A DNA stretch of 22,007 nt from Larix sibirica (GCA_004151065.3 NWUY0300062575.1:1-22007); one strand, 5' to 3'. Counted from the first letter of the stretch, positions 9,414-20,900 are shown. Numbers and translations: made by a program. Notes: generated by a model from the letters alone, not told the origin.

Positions 9414-10540
9414 GAGAGTTTAGGTTCAACAAACCCTTAAATACAATAATAACAAATTTCTAGATATATCATGGGGAGGAAAAAAGAATAATATTCTCCT
9501 CTTGACATGGTAAAAAAATTACGTAAAAATGAGGTGGTTAAACCATCCATCTTCAAACTCTAACTAACTTGGCCAAGAAGAGGGGGGCATACCACTAGAA
9601 CAAGTGAGACTAGGTCCAATGACCCTCCGAATATGATACACCAGTGCCATAATACATGAATAATACAATAGATGCTCAATAAGGTGGAGTTCCCTCATAG
9701 AAGTCAAAATAATAATGAGGGGCCATAGATAGGGTTTTGACCCCTAGATTCCCTCCAACATGCAATGATCTTATCCAAATGAGTGGAAATGTGCCAAGAC
9801 TCTCCTAGGGGGTCGCCCTCCATCAATGTTGCCCAAGAGCATAGAACGCTCCTCAAGAAATGTGGTCAAAGGTGGAAAGAAGGGACCTCTAAGTGTGATG
9901 TCCCCATAGAATGGCATGAAACATGTGCAATGAACCCTCCACAAGTGGAATGCTCTACTTTAAATCACGTGCCATGTGTCTCCAAGGTCCAAAGTGAGTC
10001 AAAACCCTAGAATGCTCCTCCCATAGATGCAACAATCTCCCCAAAATGTGGCACATGTGGAGGGCCCAAGAGGAACATCCCATCAAACAAGTGATAAAGT
10101 AATGTTGGAAGGGAAATCCGATGTGCAATTGCTCCTCCAAACTTGTGCCAAGGGTCAAACATGTGCTAATAAGAGTCAACAAGGTGCCAATTCATCCCCA
10201 CATGCTAGGGGATGCAATCCTCAACCAAAAAGAAGGGTCGACCCCATGATAATGTCCTTTAAGCACCCACACATGCCTCCAAATATGTGAAATAGGGGGG
10301 GTTCTCATCCAATAGTCTAGTCATCATCCATGTGTATCATGACAAGTGTCAAATCATAGAAATAAGCTAGGGCACTCATGTGCTCGGGGGTTCACCCCAC
10401 AAGTGACTAGGAAGTGCCTCCAAATATGAAGAAATGACATGAAGAAATGATAAGCATTAGGATTATCATGGTGTGACCAACATTAACCCCTATTACATGT
10501 GAAAACCCCTAAGTCAAGGTGCATTACTTAGACCACTATT

Positions 10541-12784
10541 TTAGGTGAAGGTGATGAAGTGAATGTGACATTAGGGAAGGAAAGTTGTCTTTGTGAGTTG
10601 ACCCTCATAGCAATGAGTGATAGGTCTACTCCGTTAGCTTTCAAGAGAGGAGTTGTATATTTTTCTTCCACACGTGTGCCTTTTGAAGGGAGCGCTCTTA
10701 GCATCAATTACCTTTTCCCCGTGCCTTTTTTTCCCCTTTATTTCATTTTTCTTTTTGCTTGGTCCCTTTTTCTTTAGATTTAACTTTGATAACCATGCGA
10801 CTTAGGGAATAGGATTTTGGTAAGGGGGCATGGCTCATGTAGTTTACAATTTGATTTAGCAGCATCAACCTTGAGTACTTCGACTCTTTTTGCTTTGATT
10901 ATAGTAATTTCACATGTGGGGATGGTTTTGGGACCTTGAAGAATTATGTATTATAGATCAATGCCAAAGGGGAAATAGATGGAAGTGGATGATAAGGTTT
11001 GTAAAATGACAAGGCATGGAAAATTGGCTAGGTGAAATGTTATGAAATGAGTAACACCTACTTAGTTCACTAGGGATACAACCTAACATTCAGGATAACA
11101 CACTTGTTTAAGGGAAACTTATGATTGCACCATGATACATCTTAGTAATGGTTAGGGATTTTAAGTGTTATGAATCACTATAGAGCATAAAAGTAACCTC
11201 CCATGGTCATCCAACATAAAAGAAACATATTCATATGTCAACATCATTGGCATAATTGATATCATCTCCACCAAGTATATCCAGGGCATAAGAACAATTT
11301 GAGCATGTTGGGATAGTCTTTGGCAAATGATTTATGAAAATCCACAAATCTCCTCTCTCACTAGCAGTTTGTGATGAAACCACAAACAAAATTGATCATC
11401 ATGTAACCCTTGCAAATCTAGGGGTACCAAGGCACAAAGCAGTGTTAGATTTAATAGAGAAATATTGCCCTCTAGTTGTTGATGCATTAAATTTAGCAAG
11501 AAAACAATGCTATTTTGGACACAAAGAGCAATGCCATGCTTATCAAAAGGGGCAATGCTAAAATGGAACAAAGACAATACACCCCTTCATTTTTTAGCAC
11601 ATAATTCCACCAATAGAACAACACCTCATTAAAAAAATGATCCTACATTCAAATTGTTGAACATTGGTTTACCAAGAACATACTCATTCTGAAAGAGAGT
11701 GCTCCTCTTTTGAGTTTAACATCACTAAGACATTGATATTACGAGACGGAAAAATAACCTTGAAATAGGGGTTATAAATCACGAGGTAGAGGATCTATGA
11801 TAAATTATCCAACACATGCTAATATAATAATACAAACAAGCTGAAATATACGTGCTCCTTAATGAGAAAAGAAGATGAATCCATGAACAAGAGAAGCACA
11901 CGATGTAGTGCACTTAAGAAAAAGAATGAAAAAACTCACTTGAATGAGATGATGCAAATATGAACTTGAATGATGTATATATACACAACAAAAGTGAAAC
12001 ATTCCTTCAATAGGGGGTTATAGGCCCACAAAAGAAGGGCACACATCCCAACCATAAAGCACAATAAAATACAATAGGCAGGTTTAACTACCCAAAAGTC
12101 AGCCCATTAAGGTCTCAACTGCCCACATAGTAGGTTGGTATTTGGCCACAGGTGAAGATTACACAGATCCTCAACAATAGGATCTTTTGCACTGTCGATG
12201 TTGGAATTACTACTGATGTTTATATCCTATGTGCAAAATGAAGTGAATGTTTATGCTGAGTTTCACGTATGTCTTAATACTAACTTTAAATTGTTAAAGT
12301 GTTGATTTTACCCTTGCAACATTTTTCATAAGCTCGTCTCTTTAGATTTTGCATTGAGGCCGCCTAAGTGTTCATCGATCTTTAGACAAGGATGAATTTA
12401 GGTCTCTTTCAATGCTAAATTCTGCTGCTGCTTTGATCTCTTGAAGTTCTTATGTGGATTGAATTTAAGTGCTTCTTCCATGTAATACATTAGTCATGCT
12501 TTATTGAAACTATCCTCATCCATGTTGCTTGATTCAACTGTTAGCACATCTAAAATAGCAATGGATATTATTTATTTACAACACATGACCACAAAGTTGG
12601 GTTAAATTGGACCCAAAATTAAAGAAGTGTGAATACATGGTGGGAGTGAGAAAACAATTCCTATCACTAAACTACTAAAAGCAAAGGAAGAGATAACTAC
12701 TTGATTAATATAAATATCAATGTAAATATGACAAAAAGTAGTGCAAATACAATTATAAATCCATTTTGATTATGTTATGCGATA
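10541..12784. other. Non-coding stretch, no identifiable element
   Basis: About 2.2 kb with no gene, RNA gene or domain I can support. Opposed open frames near 11332-11577 lie on both strands over the same bases and look like a chance low-stop patch. If the copia element at 12.85-13.69 kb were intact, its reverse transcriptase would fall here on the minus strand. No such sequence is visible, so that part is lost or too decayed. Confidence 0.45.
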
Positions 12785-12849
12785 TCAAGGCGTGCTAGAA
12801 CTAAAAGAAGAGTGAGGAGAGGGGGAAGAAGAATCCTCCCCATTAGAAT

Positions 12850-13690
12850 CACCAAGAACTATGAAGAGACCAATGCTCATAATCCTTAACTCTTTTAGGT
12901 GGAGTTGCTTAAGGCTTGGCACTTGAATCCTTAGCCACAACAGGCTTCTCTTCAGTAATTTTGGTCTTTGGATAAGTCTTGAAAGGCCCAACTTTCATTG
13001 ACTATGACATGTCTACTGAACCTCAACTAGTGGGTGTCAACATCAACCAACTTATAAGCTTTATGAATACCGTTGTACCTTGTGATCATAATTGTATTTG
13101 TCCTTGGGTTTAACTTGGTTCTTTTCTCTTTTGGAATCCAAGCATAGGCAATGGAACCAAAGACCTTAAAACGATTGATTTTGGGCTTCCTCCGAAACCA
13201 TGCTTCCTCTGGGGTCTTTTGGTTCATTGCCATTGTTGGAAATCTATTTAAGAAATATATTGTTGTAAATATTGTCTCAACCCAACTTGTCACAAGAGCA
13301 CACTTGTTATCCATCATACACTTGGCCATCTTTGTGATAGTGCGGTTCTACCCCTCAACCACTCCATTCTGCTGTGGAGCGTAGGGTGCAATGAACTGTC
13401 TTTTTATACCATGTTTAGCAAAAAAGTTGTTGAATTCTTTTGAATGCAATTCTCCACCATTATTAGCTCTAAGAGTCATAAAGTAACAATCTGACTATTT
13501 TTTACTAATGTTTTGAACTTTTAAAATTCATTAAACACATCATATTTCAATTTTAGAAAATACACCCATGTTTTCCCATTGTAGTCATTAACAAAAAGAA
13601 GGAAATACTTGGAACTGGTGATTGATGTCGTATTTATTGGTCCACAAAAATTTGCATGAACCGGTTGAAGGGATTTCATTGCTCTCTGTT
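12850..13690 (-). pseudogene. Ty1/copia retrotransposon integrase, degenerate fragment
   Basis: Read from 13690 downward, the minus strand shows the copia integrase blocks in order: a VHANFCGP block (usually HxDLCGP), FVNDYNGKTWVYFLK, LRANNGGE with HSKEF, APYAPQQNGVVEG, an NRT block, then MxxNKC, YFLNRFPT, KTPEEAWF, KVFGSIAYAWIPKEKRTKL and finally FSRHVIVNE near 12970. These form the core and C-terminal part that inserts element DNA into the host genome. It is dead here. Both catalytic aspartates appear as asparagine (HAN; RANN at 13462-13464). A TAG stop lies at 13348-13350 where a lysine is usual, a TAA lies in the NEF-KF region, and a frameshift separates the proximal and distal halves. 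The glutamate (NGVVE) is kept. Gag, protease and reverse transcriptase are absent on either side. A serine-rich linker-like frame continues to about 12790. Confidence 0.85.
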
Positions 13691-16241
13691 ACCTCCCAAA
13701 ATGACACTCAAGTGGTAAATCCAAAAAGCACAAGTGCAACTTTAAGGGAACTAAGATGGGTTGTCCATTGTCACCACAACAATGACCTCTCTCACTTTAG
13801 GCCGACTCTCCTCCGTCACAAGGGGGTATCTGTAGGATATGAGCACTAAAGCTATGTGTTACCCCTTTTTCAACAAGGGGTGATTTTAATAAGTTTTTTC
13901 TAGGGATGAGATTTGTGGCTTCACCATAGATCATTGGTTAGAGGCCCTTCAACCTTATCAGATGGTCTATGTGCCTTGATGTGCCTAGTCGGAAATAGTG
14001 CCCGATCTCTTAGTGATGTGATATTTTCTAACCTTCATTTACTCTTAACATGTTTTATGGTATGACGGTATGTTAGCATGGGATGATTACATGTATGCTT
14101 CTATAATGATTCATATATTTAAATTGTTGCTCGTCTCTTTGTCTAACCATAGTGTTATTTATCTAGTTTAATAAGTATGTTAGTACAAAAGTTGATTTGT
14201 ATCTTGGTGAACTAATTCAAGTGATTTTCATCCATCTCATCATATTTTACCTAGCCATTTTCATCTCGCTAACCAATTCACCCATTCCCTTCATATTTCC
14301 CCTTTGTGAATGATCTATCTTTGGTAGCAACACATGGTCTCATTACTATTCCACTGTATGAATGCCTCAAATAAATATAAACTAGCCTTGTACTCTCTAA
14401 GAAACGATTTGTTGATAAATTAAATGCAAAAATACATATGCAAACAATCATAGCAGATAGTCCCCATTGTAAAACCTAGGTTCCCTTGTCTCGGGTTATC
14501 AAAGGCATATCTAAAGGAAAAGGGACTAATCCAATGCAAGAGCTAAATGAAATGCAAATGAATGAAATGTCAAAGAAAAATGAAATAAAGGGATCGCAAT
14601 ATAAGTGCGTGAGGATGGATGATCCATGAGAGCACTTCCTTAGGCACACATGTGGAAGAAACATAAAAAAATCTCAAATCTTGAAAGTTAAGGATAGGCC
14701 AACACATTCATGTCACTATGATGGTTATTTTACAAAGACCCCTTCTTTTCCCTATATATGTACTTCACCTCATGAACCCTCACTTCACTTAGGTAAGCTA
14801 AGCTATGCATGTTGGCTTAGTACTCTCACAAGTTAAAGGGTTTAAGGGTTACACTAATGTTAGATTAGATGGGTAAATTATTTTTATCTAGTTGTTAGCA
14901 AAGATGTACTTGTAACATGTATTGTATATTATTGTCATATTAGGTGAACATTTGTCTAAGTTTGATGATGGTTAACTTTATTACATTAGAGAGATCTTAT
15001 TTACACACATGCCATGACTTGATTGGTATGTTTGGTGATTATTATGCACACTTTTGATGAAGAGCTACACTTGAGGGTATCTTATGTCATGTATCCTAGC
15101 ACATGAAGGGGGATGTCACCTTCCCCTAGCATGATGATGTCTTGTATTTGACATGTGCGAGGTTTGGGAGACTCTTAGACACTTCCTCCCACTTGTGTGA
15201 ACCTGCTTCTACACTTTTGCACCATTGAGGGGACTTGCGGAGGATTCTAATGGACCATTTGAGCCTGCATGATGGAGTGATCCCTTTCTAGAGCATTTGG
15301 ATAGATCCTTGGAGCATATGGAGGAGTGCGTATTAGGGTTTTAGCCTTGGGATGACCCCCCCCCCTCACACTTGGAACCATGATGGATGATAGCTCTAGC
15401 CTTGAATATGAGTTTGGGACCACTTTTGAGTGTGATGCCTCACTTTGACCCTTTTTCCAGGCACACGTGTGAGGGTTTGACCCTCTTTTGGTAGTGTCCT
15501 CCTTGTCGGGCATTTTCTTAAGCCATATGTCACCTATAGAGCATGATTTGATGGTGGAACCCTCTCTCCCTAAGGGTTTGAGGATTATTTTATGGATTTT
15601 GGCTCATTTTGAAGGATCCCTAGGGTAGATCTCAGGTTTTGGCACTTTTATTATTATTTTATTATAGAGGAAGTTGCACTTTTATACTGTATAAGAGATT
15701 TGACTTCCCATTCTCATTTTTGTTGAGCATTCGAGAGTAATACTATAATTTTGCATCCAAAGGTTTTGTTTATCGGGATTCTTCTATGGTTGGCACAACT
15801 TGGTGATCTGCTTATTGATGTAACATGTTATCTTTATCATTGTTTAGGTTTATGTTCTTAGTTAACTACAAGGGTAATCTTGCTCAAGTGAAATAACTAT
15901 TTTATTTTGTGGTTTAGTTTTGTTGTTGGTTTGTAGTTTGGTTACCTTTGTAGGGGTTACAAATGAAAGTGACACAAGTTAGGATACAAGCTAGGAATAG
16001 GTTGAAGGTGTGTGCTGTAGAAGCCACCCTTCCTTGGTGAAAGTTTGCATGGAGATTCAATAGCTTGAGATAGGAAATGTTCTTGTTTTATGCAGAGATT
16101 CTAGCCAAACATTTACATGCAAGGCCACTTGGATGATTTGATCCGAAGACCCCATAGCCCAAGGGTTTGGAGGCACTGGTCAATCTCTCTAAATTAATCA
16201 ACCCAAAAACACCAAAGCTTCTTGATTTTCTTGTTTCTTTA
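13691..16241. other. Non-coding stretch, possible further LTR-like sequence
   Basis: No gene is supported. Some upstream integrase/GAG-pre-integrase sequence might continue to about 13850 on the minus strand but is not readable with confidence. Between 15100 and 15760 the + strand has U3-like composition (repeated gg/cc words, atactgtataagag near 15700) and a run of ten C at 15356-15365. The evidence is too thin to call an LTR. Confidence 0.35.
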
Positions 16242-16243
16242 NN
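16242..16243. other. Two undetermined bases (nn)
   Basis: Ambiguous bases within a T-rich stretch (gtttctttannctttt). They mark an unresolved assembly or base-calling position. Confidence 0.95.
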
Positions 16244-17559
16244 CTTTTCAGTAATTGGAATTCTCTGGGTTAATTTAGTTACTGGCTTAATATAAAATAT
16301 CGAAATTGCAACCGTGATCTGGAACGCTGAAAATTTCACACGTGAGACTTAACATCGGTGCATTATATCGTGATGTTGGGTCTTTCCCTATGGGGACTTG
16401 ACCTCATATGTTGGCCCTTTTAGCTTTCACAAACCAAGATTTTTCTCACACCCTTGTTTTTTTGTATGTTCTAACCACCTTGAATCCTAATGTACATATT
16501 TGTTCTCAAAAGTAACCTATGAAGCATTTTCGGAAAAAAAATGATATTAATTAGTGATACTTGACCATCAAATAACAATGAAATACAATGAGTCAAACAG
16601 AATCAAAGAGTCAACGATCAATATCTAAAGAGTCAAACCCAATCATGATTTATAACAAAAATTGAACCATGTAAAGTAGCTACGATAGGTCAGCATCAAT
16701 TGGTCAATCACTAGTCATCTGCATCCATCTATTGTACAAGGTCATCATCACCATCCGTGGGAATGTCCCTATCTGAATTAGAGTTACTGGCACACTAACA
16801 TGCAATTTCCTGCTCCAATAGATGAAAGGAAATCTTCCTTCAGTTCCAAGGACCAATCAATAGTCTCTACCAAATCCAATCCTCATGCAGAGTGTTGCCA
16901 ATAATTCTTGCACTTAAGATACAATGTCCAAATATCAGGTGCAAGTTTAAAGGTAAGTCAAGAGACTGTCGTTATCACCACACAACCCTCCTCTCTATTT
17001 AGAGAAGCTCTCCCCTCCAGTACAAAAGGGATATAGCTAGGGTAGGATTAAGGTGATGTGGAATGGTATCATAGTAAAATAGATTTTATTTAGGTTAATT
17101 AAAATGATTTTTTGGGTGGTTGAGGAGCTCAAGACTACTGCCGAAGATCCAAAGAGCATATGGGATCAATGATGACTCTATGAGGGCTGAAAATAGATGG
17201 TAGATGGTCGTAATTGCTGCTGTAATAACACACATAAATCAGTATGACAGCAAAGTTAACATGGCAGGAAATTACATTCATATGGGGTCCTTTCGGGGTA
17301 CCCCACTTATAAACATGCTAAAGCATTAAAGTACGATTTATTTTCATACTTAAAGTCACTATGAAGCCCTTCCTTTGAATGACCAATCACAATGCTCTAA
17401 ATCTGAAAATGAAAATAGCAAGGAAAATAAAAAAATAAAACTTGTTTCAAGCCTCATTTTCCAACAGCTGGCCATGCTACTTGAGAACTTTAAGATTGCA
17501 GAAATTTGAGATATTCCAACACATATAAATCAGCAATAGAATGAAGATGGATAACCACA
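16244..17559. other. Non-coding stretch
   Basis: No gene or RNA feature is recognised. A weak TGGTATCATAG (17064-17074) recalls an initiator-methionine-tRNA primer-binding site but has no supporting LTR end beside it. Confidence 0.4.
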
Positions 17560-18900
17560 AATGATAAGAGAAATCACCAATTATATTGCCATGGAGATAT
17601 TCAATATCTGCCAAAAACCAAGAGCTTAAGTGTCTCTTCAAACCATTACAAATGGAGGAGCCTTGCTTTTATAGAGTTATAGGCTCAACCCCTCCATAGT
17701 AAAATAACAATATTCATCTACAACCATAGATCTAATCTAGGAGTGCATAAAAAAATAATATATATCTAACTCAATGGACAAGTCAAACAACTAATAAAAT
17801 ATGTGTGGCTATGCTACATGTACAAATCTCCATGTAAAAAGAGCTCAAATAGGTGGGGTGCACCCTCAAAATAAGTAATAGACCAAATAAACAGCTCGAA
17901 TGTCCTCCATAAAGCTCTCCAAGACAAATTGATCCACCAACTAACTGAATAAATGCACAAAATAACCATCTCAAGTGGCACACATGGTCTCCAAAGTGAG
18001 TATGTCCCATCACATGTGTGTGGACCAGGTAAGCATTATCAAGAATAGCACATGTGGACCCTCAAATCAAGGATAAGTGTGCCAATACTCGTCAAAGCTA
18101 GGACAAATCCTAAATAAAGCTAGACCAATGCATCATAAGTGTGAACATATGCCAAGAATAACCTCCAAGGCTAGATCGTCCCAATAACAATTCCTATGCA
18201 CAGTCTCCAAGTTGTAACAACCCCCAAAGTGTGCCAACGGTCACATCCCAAGAACAAGGAGTCAACTACTAACTAACTCAAGCCATATATCCACGTGCCA
18301 AGTCAAAATCAACCCAACAAAACTCCCTAAAGGAGGGTACAGCCCCATCATCAATAAAATAATGCCAAATGTGATGAATGCCTCAAGTTATATGCCAAGA
18401 GATTGAGCACTCCACTAGGAACCATAGTCCATGTCATCATCCATCAAATCAAGTGTGAAATCAAGCTCAATAACCTAGGGCGCTCATGCAAATAGCCTAC
18501 AACCAAGTGAAAGTAGGTCAAAATAGTCATTAAACGGCTACAATCAAATTCAACATGCATGCACAAGAGGAGCGCTTCATCAAGGGGTTATATCCATGTC
18601 ATAATAAAGTAACATATGTATCAAAAGTTAAAACCCTCAAATGGCCTAGGGCGCTCACACTAGGAGCCTCAAACCATACCACATCACATCCAATAAGCCA
18701 ATAAATCATGTTGAAAGTTTGAAACCATGTAAAAAGGGGTACATATGCTAGGCACTTCTTCAAAATGTAATAGCATATGCAAAAAAGGGCCTAAAGTGCT
18801 AGTCTGCTCCACCTAGGCATCATGTACCACCCCAATAATGTCTAGCAATGTCTCAACATCTAGTTAAGTGATGGCTGCCACAACATAAGAAAAAGACCAG
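17560..18900 (-). repeat. LTR-like U3/R repeat, minus orientation (second)
   Basis: On the minus strand a U3-like stretch leads to a TATA box at 17666-17673 and a leader (gcaaggctcctccatttgtaatgg) comparable to the one near 9.4 kb. The word cctagggcgctca occurs twice (18474-18486, 18645-18657), each about 15-25 bases after tcaagtgtgaaat/aaaaccctcaa-type sequence. A variant, gctagggcactca, lies at 10366-10378 in the other repeat, in similar surroundings. The two regions therefore look like diverged members of one family or of related families. No terminal TG/CA, primer-binding site or internal coding part was found. Limits are approximate. Confidence 0.45.
17666..17673 (-). promoter_or_regulatory. 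TATA box of the second minus LTR-like repeat
   Basis: The minus strand reads actctataaaagcaaggctcc, with a canonical TATAAAAG core, followed by atttgtaatgg as in the repeat near 9.4 kb. Confidence 0.5.
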
Positions 18901-19590
18901 GTAATGTGATGTCTCCCTTGGCAACAAAATAATGCACCCAATGCATATACCCCAAACACTAAAATACATCACAATTGGAGACCCTACTATGTTCAAGGGG
19001 CAAACAATCAAGTGCTTGTGCAATCAACCACTCTCCTCTAGACATCGCACACCCCCAATCAGTCAAGGACAAACATGCCATAAGGGCAACGCCAGGGAAA
19101 GTGTGTGCATCCATCATAAGGCCCCATATCTATCAAGCAATCCACCGGTGCCATCCTGCAAGTAACTTTCATGTGTGATAAAAATCACAATGGATCGTGA
19201 TGAAATCACAGGGAAGACCTTAAACCCTATGAGGGGTGTTGCCACAAAAACTAGAACCCCTAAAGTGCAAGGTACTCAAAGGGTGTAGCTATGTACAACT
19301 ATGGAAGTAATGCCACCATCACCTTAGCAAATAAATCCCTTCACTTTAGTGACTTGAGAATTCACATGAGCGGAATCCCTATATGCAACTAAGTTCAAGA
19401 GATAAGGCAAAATTGTGGATAGATTTATGGTTTAAAAGTTAATGAGTTAGAATCATTAAAGATCTTAAAGGTTCGAGAAATAACTGATATGTTGATATCG
19501 TTGATTACGTTGATTATAAATGATAACAAGTCAATGTACCAACCATAATATTTGAATGAATTTCCCAAAGAATTAAGGAGACTTGTTTCA
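18901..19590. other. Non-coding flank before the RNase H remnant
   Basis: No supported gene. If the RNase H downstream belongs to a LINE, its reverse transcriptase should lie here on the + strand. No RT motif could be read, so the element is 5'-truncated or rearranged near 19580. Confidence 0.4.
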
Positions 19591-19597
19591 ATAAGAA

Positions 19598-20020
19598 ATG
19601 ATCAATAACCATCCTGGGTTGGCAAGTGCGGGTGGAGTTATTTTTTACTCCGGGGAGAACAAGCAGAGAGAGTATGCCTGGGGGATTGGGAGAAAGACGA
19701 ACAATGGTGCGGAATGGTTAGCCTTAATTAAAGGGTTGGATCTTGCAAGGGAAATGGGCATTGAGGAAATGGTGGTTATTGGCGGCTCGTTAATGGTCAC
19801 ACGAGAAGCAAGGAATATAACAATGAATCGAAAGAACCCTTCTTCTAAGATGCACTATCTACTCAAACGCATTGTCAACGAATTTAAAGCAATCAATTTC
19901 CTCCATGTGCTGAGAACTTTTAACAAGCCGGCAGACATAATGGCCAATAAAGGAGTAGGATTAAATTGCAGCATCCTTCTGTGTGACCAAAAAACCTATG
20001 ATGGAAATTGGATCCCCTAA
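19598..20020 (+). pseudogene. RNase H (RVT_3 type) domain of a plant LINE-like retroelement, copy A
   Basis: About 140 codons are open to TAA 20018-20020. The blocks NNHPGLASAGGVIF, REYAWGIGRKTNN, AEWLALIKGLDLA, MVVIGGSLMV and NKPADIMANKGVGLNC follow the plant RNase H fold found at the C-terminus of some LINE polymerases and in related retroelement proteins. That fold removes RNA from RNA/DNA hybrids during reverse transcription. Catalytic positions are damaged. The usual GDS reads GGS (codon 19784-19786). The usual NNEAE reads NNGAE, though the second glutamate remains. The first aspartate block (FDGAS-like) is missing before the start. The last aspartate (KPAD) is present. The listed start is just the first in-frame ATG; the true frame was open further upstream. 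No reverse transcriptase precedes it. A Tat-type LTR element or a host RNase H-like gene is a less likely source. Confidence 0.8.
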
Positions 20021-20900
20021 TTCAGAGTTCCAAGCTACTAGAAATGATGGTCATAGAAATCTTTGAAGCAACGAGAAGGCTATCCTAAAAGATGGAGTCT
20101 GCACCCATCTCCTCACTATAGTTCTAAATCCAATTTTTGGTTGGGGCGCATTTAAGGCCACCTATCAAATCGTAGATCACCTATGGATCTTCCTGCACGA
20201 CGATGGAATACATGAACCATAACATTTCGGTGGAATGTCGGGACCGGGTTATTTCTAAGAAGCTTGGGGGGAGCGACATTGGCATCAAATTCAGGAGTTT
20301 TGTTGTTTGGTGTCTGCGTAAAAAACTATGTGCAATGGACGACTTCAACACCTGGTCTTCAAACCTGGGGTGTACTTTGTCTCATGCCAACTGCATGCGG
20401 TGTAGGAAGCCATTACGGAAGCGAGAGGAAACCCAAAACTTGGACAACCCTATGAAGGACGACATTCAAGATACCGAGCAGGAAGAATACCTTCAGGTAA
20501 GCTCATTCGCTCATGGCCCTTGTCATTACGACTTCCTGGGAATGGAAAAGATGATGGATACTACACCGGAGAAGGAAGTTTCAGTTCTTCACAAAGGATT
20601 GTTAGTAATTCCATTTCTGTTGAGGAAAAAAACTAACTCAAGGGGATGGAAGAGCAAATTCGCTTATTAAGGAATGAGAATTTAGAAATGAAGAGGGCTC
20701 TAACTCGCCTATTCTCTCTTGCCCAGGCAACGCACTCGAAGGTCAAAAATAACAACAACAAATTAGTGGGGAGGGTTCTCAATCTGGAAGAAGCCACGGG
20801 CATAGCTCTTCCCCGCGATGTCAACAAGGAACCAAAAATGGATGATGTTAACAGAAAAAATCATAGAAGTGGGGAGGAAGATAGAAATTTAAAAAAATGA
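19998..20900 (+). pseudogene. ORF-X copy A: unidentified frame overlapping the RNase H end
   Basis: I do not recognise this frame. It opens with ATG-ATG at 19998-20003 inside the last codons of the RNase H frame (+1 relative to it, 23-nt overlap) and begins MEIGSPNSE. A TGA at 20064-20066 stands where copy B has TGG. It is open again to about 20217. The distal part continues in another frame (about 20203-20670): SNLGC, the basic cysteine cluster CMRCRKPLRK, VSSFAHGPCHYDFLGM and TTPEK. A one-base loss near 20590 then shifts it into a third frame. There a TAA stands where copy B has a tyrosine codon, followed by MEEQIRLLRNENLEMK, a leucine/glutamate heptad stretch typical of a coiled coil, and ending TGA 20898-20900. 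Comparison with copy B shows the damage is secondary. It could be an accessory retroelement protein with coiled-coil oligomerisation, or a captured host sequence. Confidence 0.5.

Larger units (their letters stand above)
9240..10540 (-). repeat. LTR-like U3/R repeat, minus orientation
   Basis: Read on the minus strand, this holds a long U3-like part (10540 to about 9415) with the catatttggaggca word twice. It then has a TATA-like box (9408-9413), the leader gaggctcccctctgatttgt and an AATAAAG signal about 40 bases on (9364-9370). A promoter closely followed by a polyadenylation signal is the U3-R layout of plant LTRs. The TATA neighbourhood (ctataa...ggctcc...atttgtaat) is shared with the minus-strand repeat near 17.67 kb. 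Outer ends, primer-binding site and target duplication were not found, so limits are approximate. Open frames inside it are judged to be chance. Confidence 0.5.

Noticed and set aside
9783-10290. Open frames on both strands inside the 9.2-10.5 kb region
   Set aside because: The region has U3-like composition and promoter signals; the translations are irregular and both strands are open over the same bases.
11332-11577. Overlapping 75-81 codon frames on both strands
   Set aside because: Mutual shadows over a low-stop patch; neither translation resembles a known domain.
15247-15513. 88-codon minus-strand frame
   Set aside because: It passes through a run of ten C and has no domain signature; likely chance.
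16088-16339. 83-codon minus-strand frame
   Set aside because: It includes two undetermined bases and shows no family resemblance.
17064-17074. TGGTATCATAG as an LTR-retrotransposon primer-binding site (+)
   Set aside because: Only a partial match to TGGTATCAGAGC, no LTR end immediately before it, and no gag-like frame after it.
18932-19178. Two overlapping + strand frames of 67-77 codons
   Set aside because: They overlap each other in different frames and have no recognisable motif.
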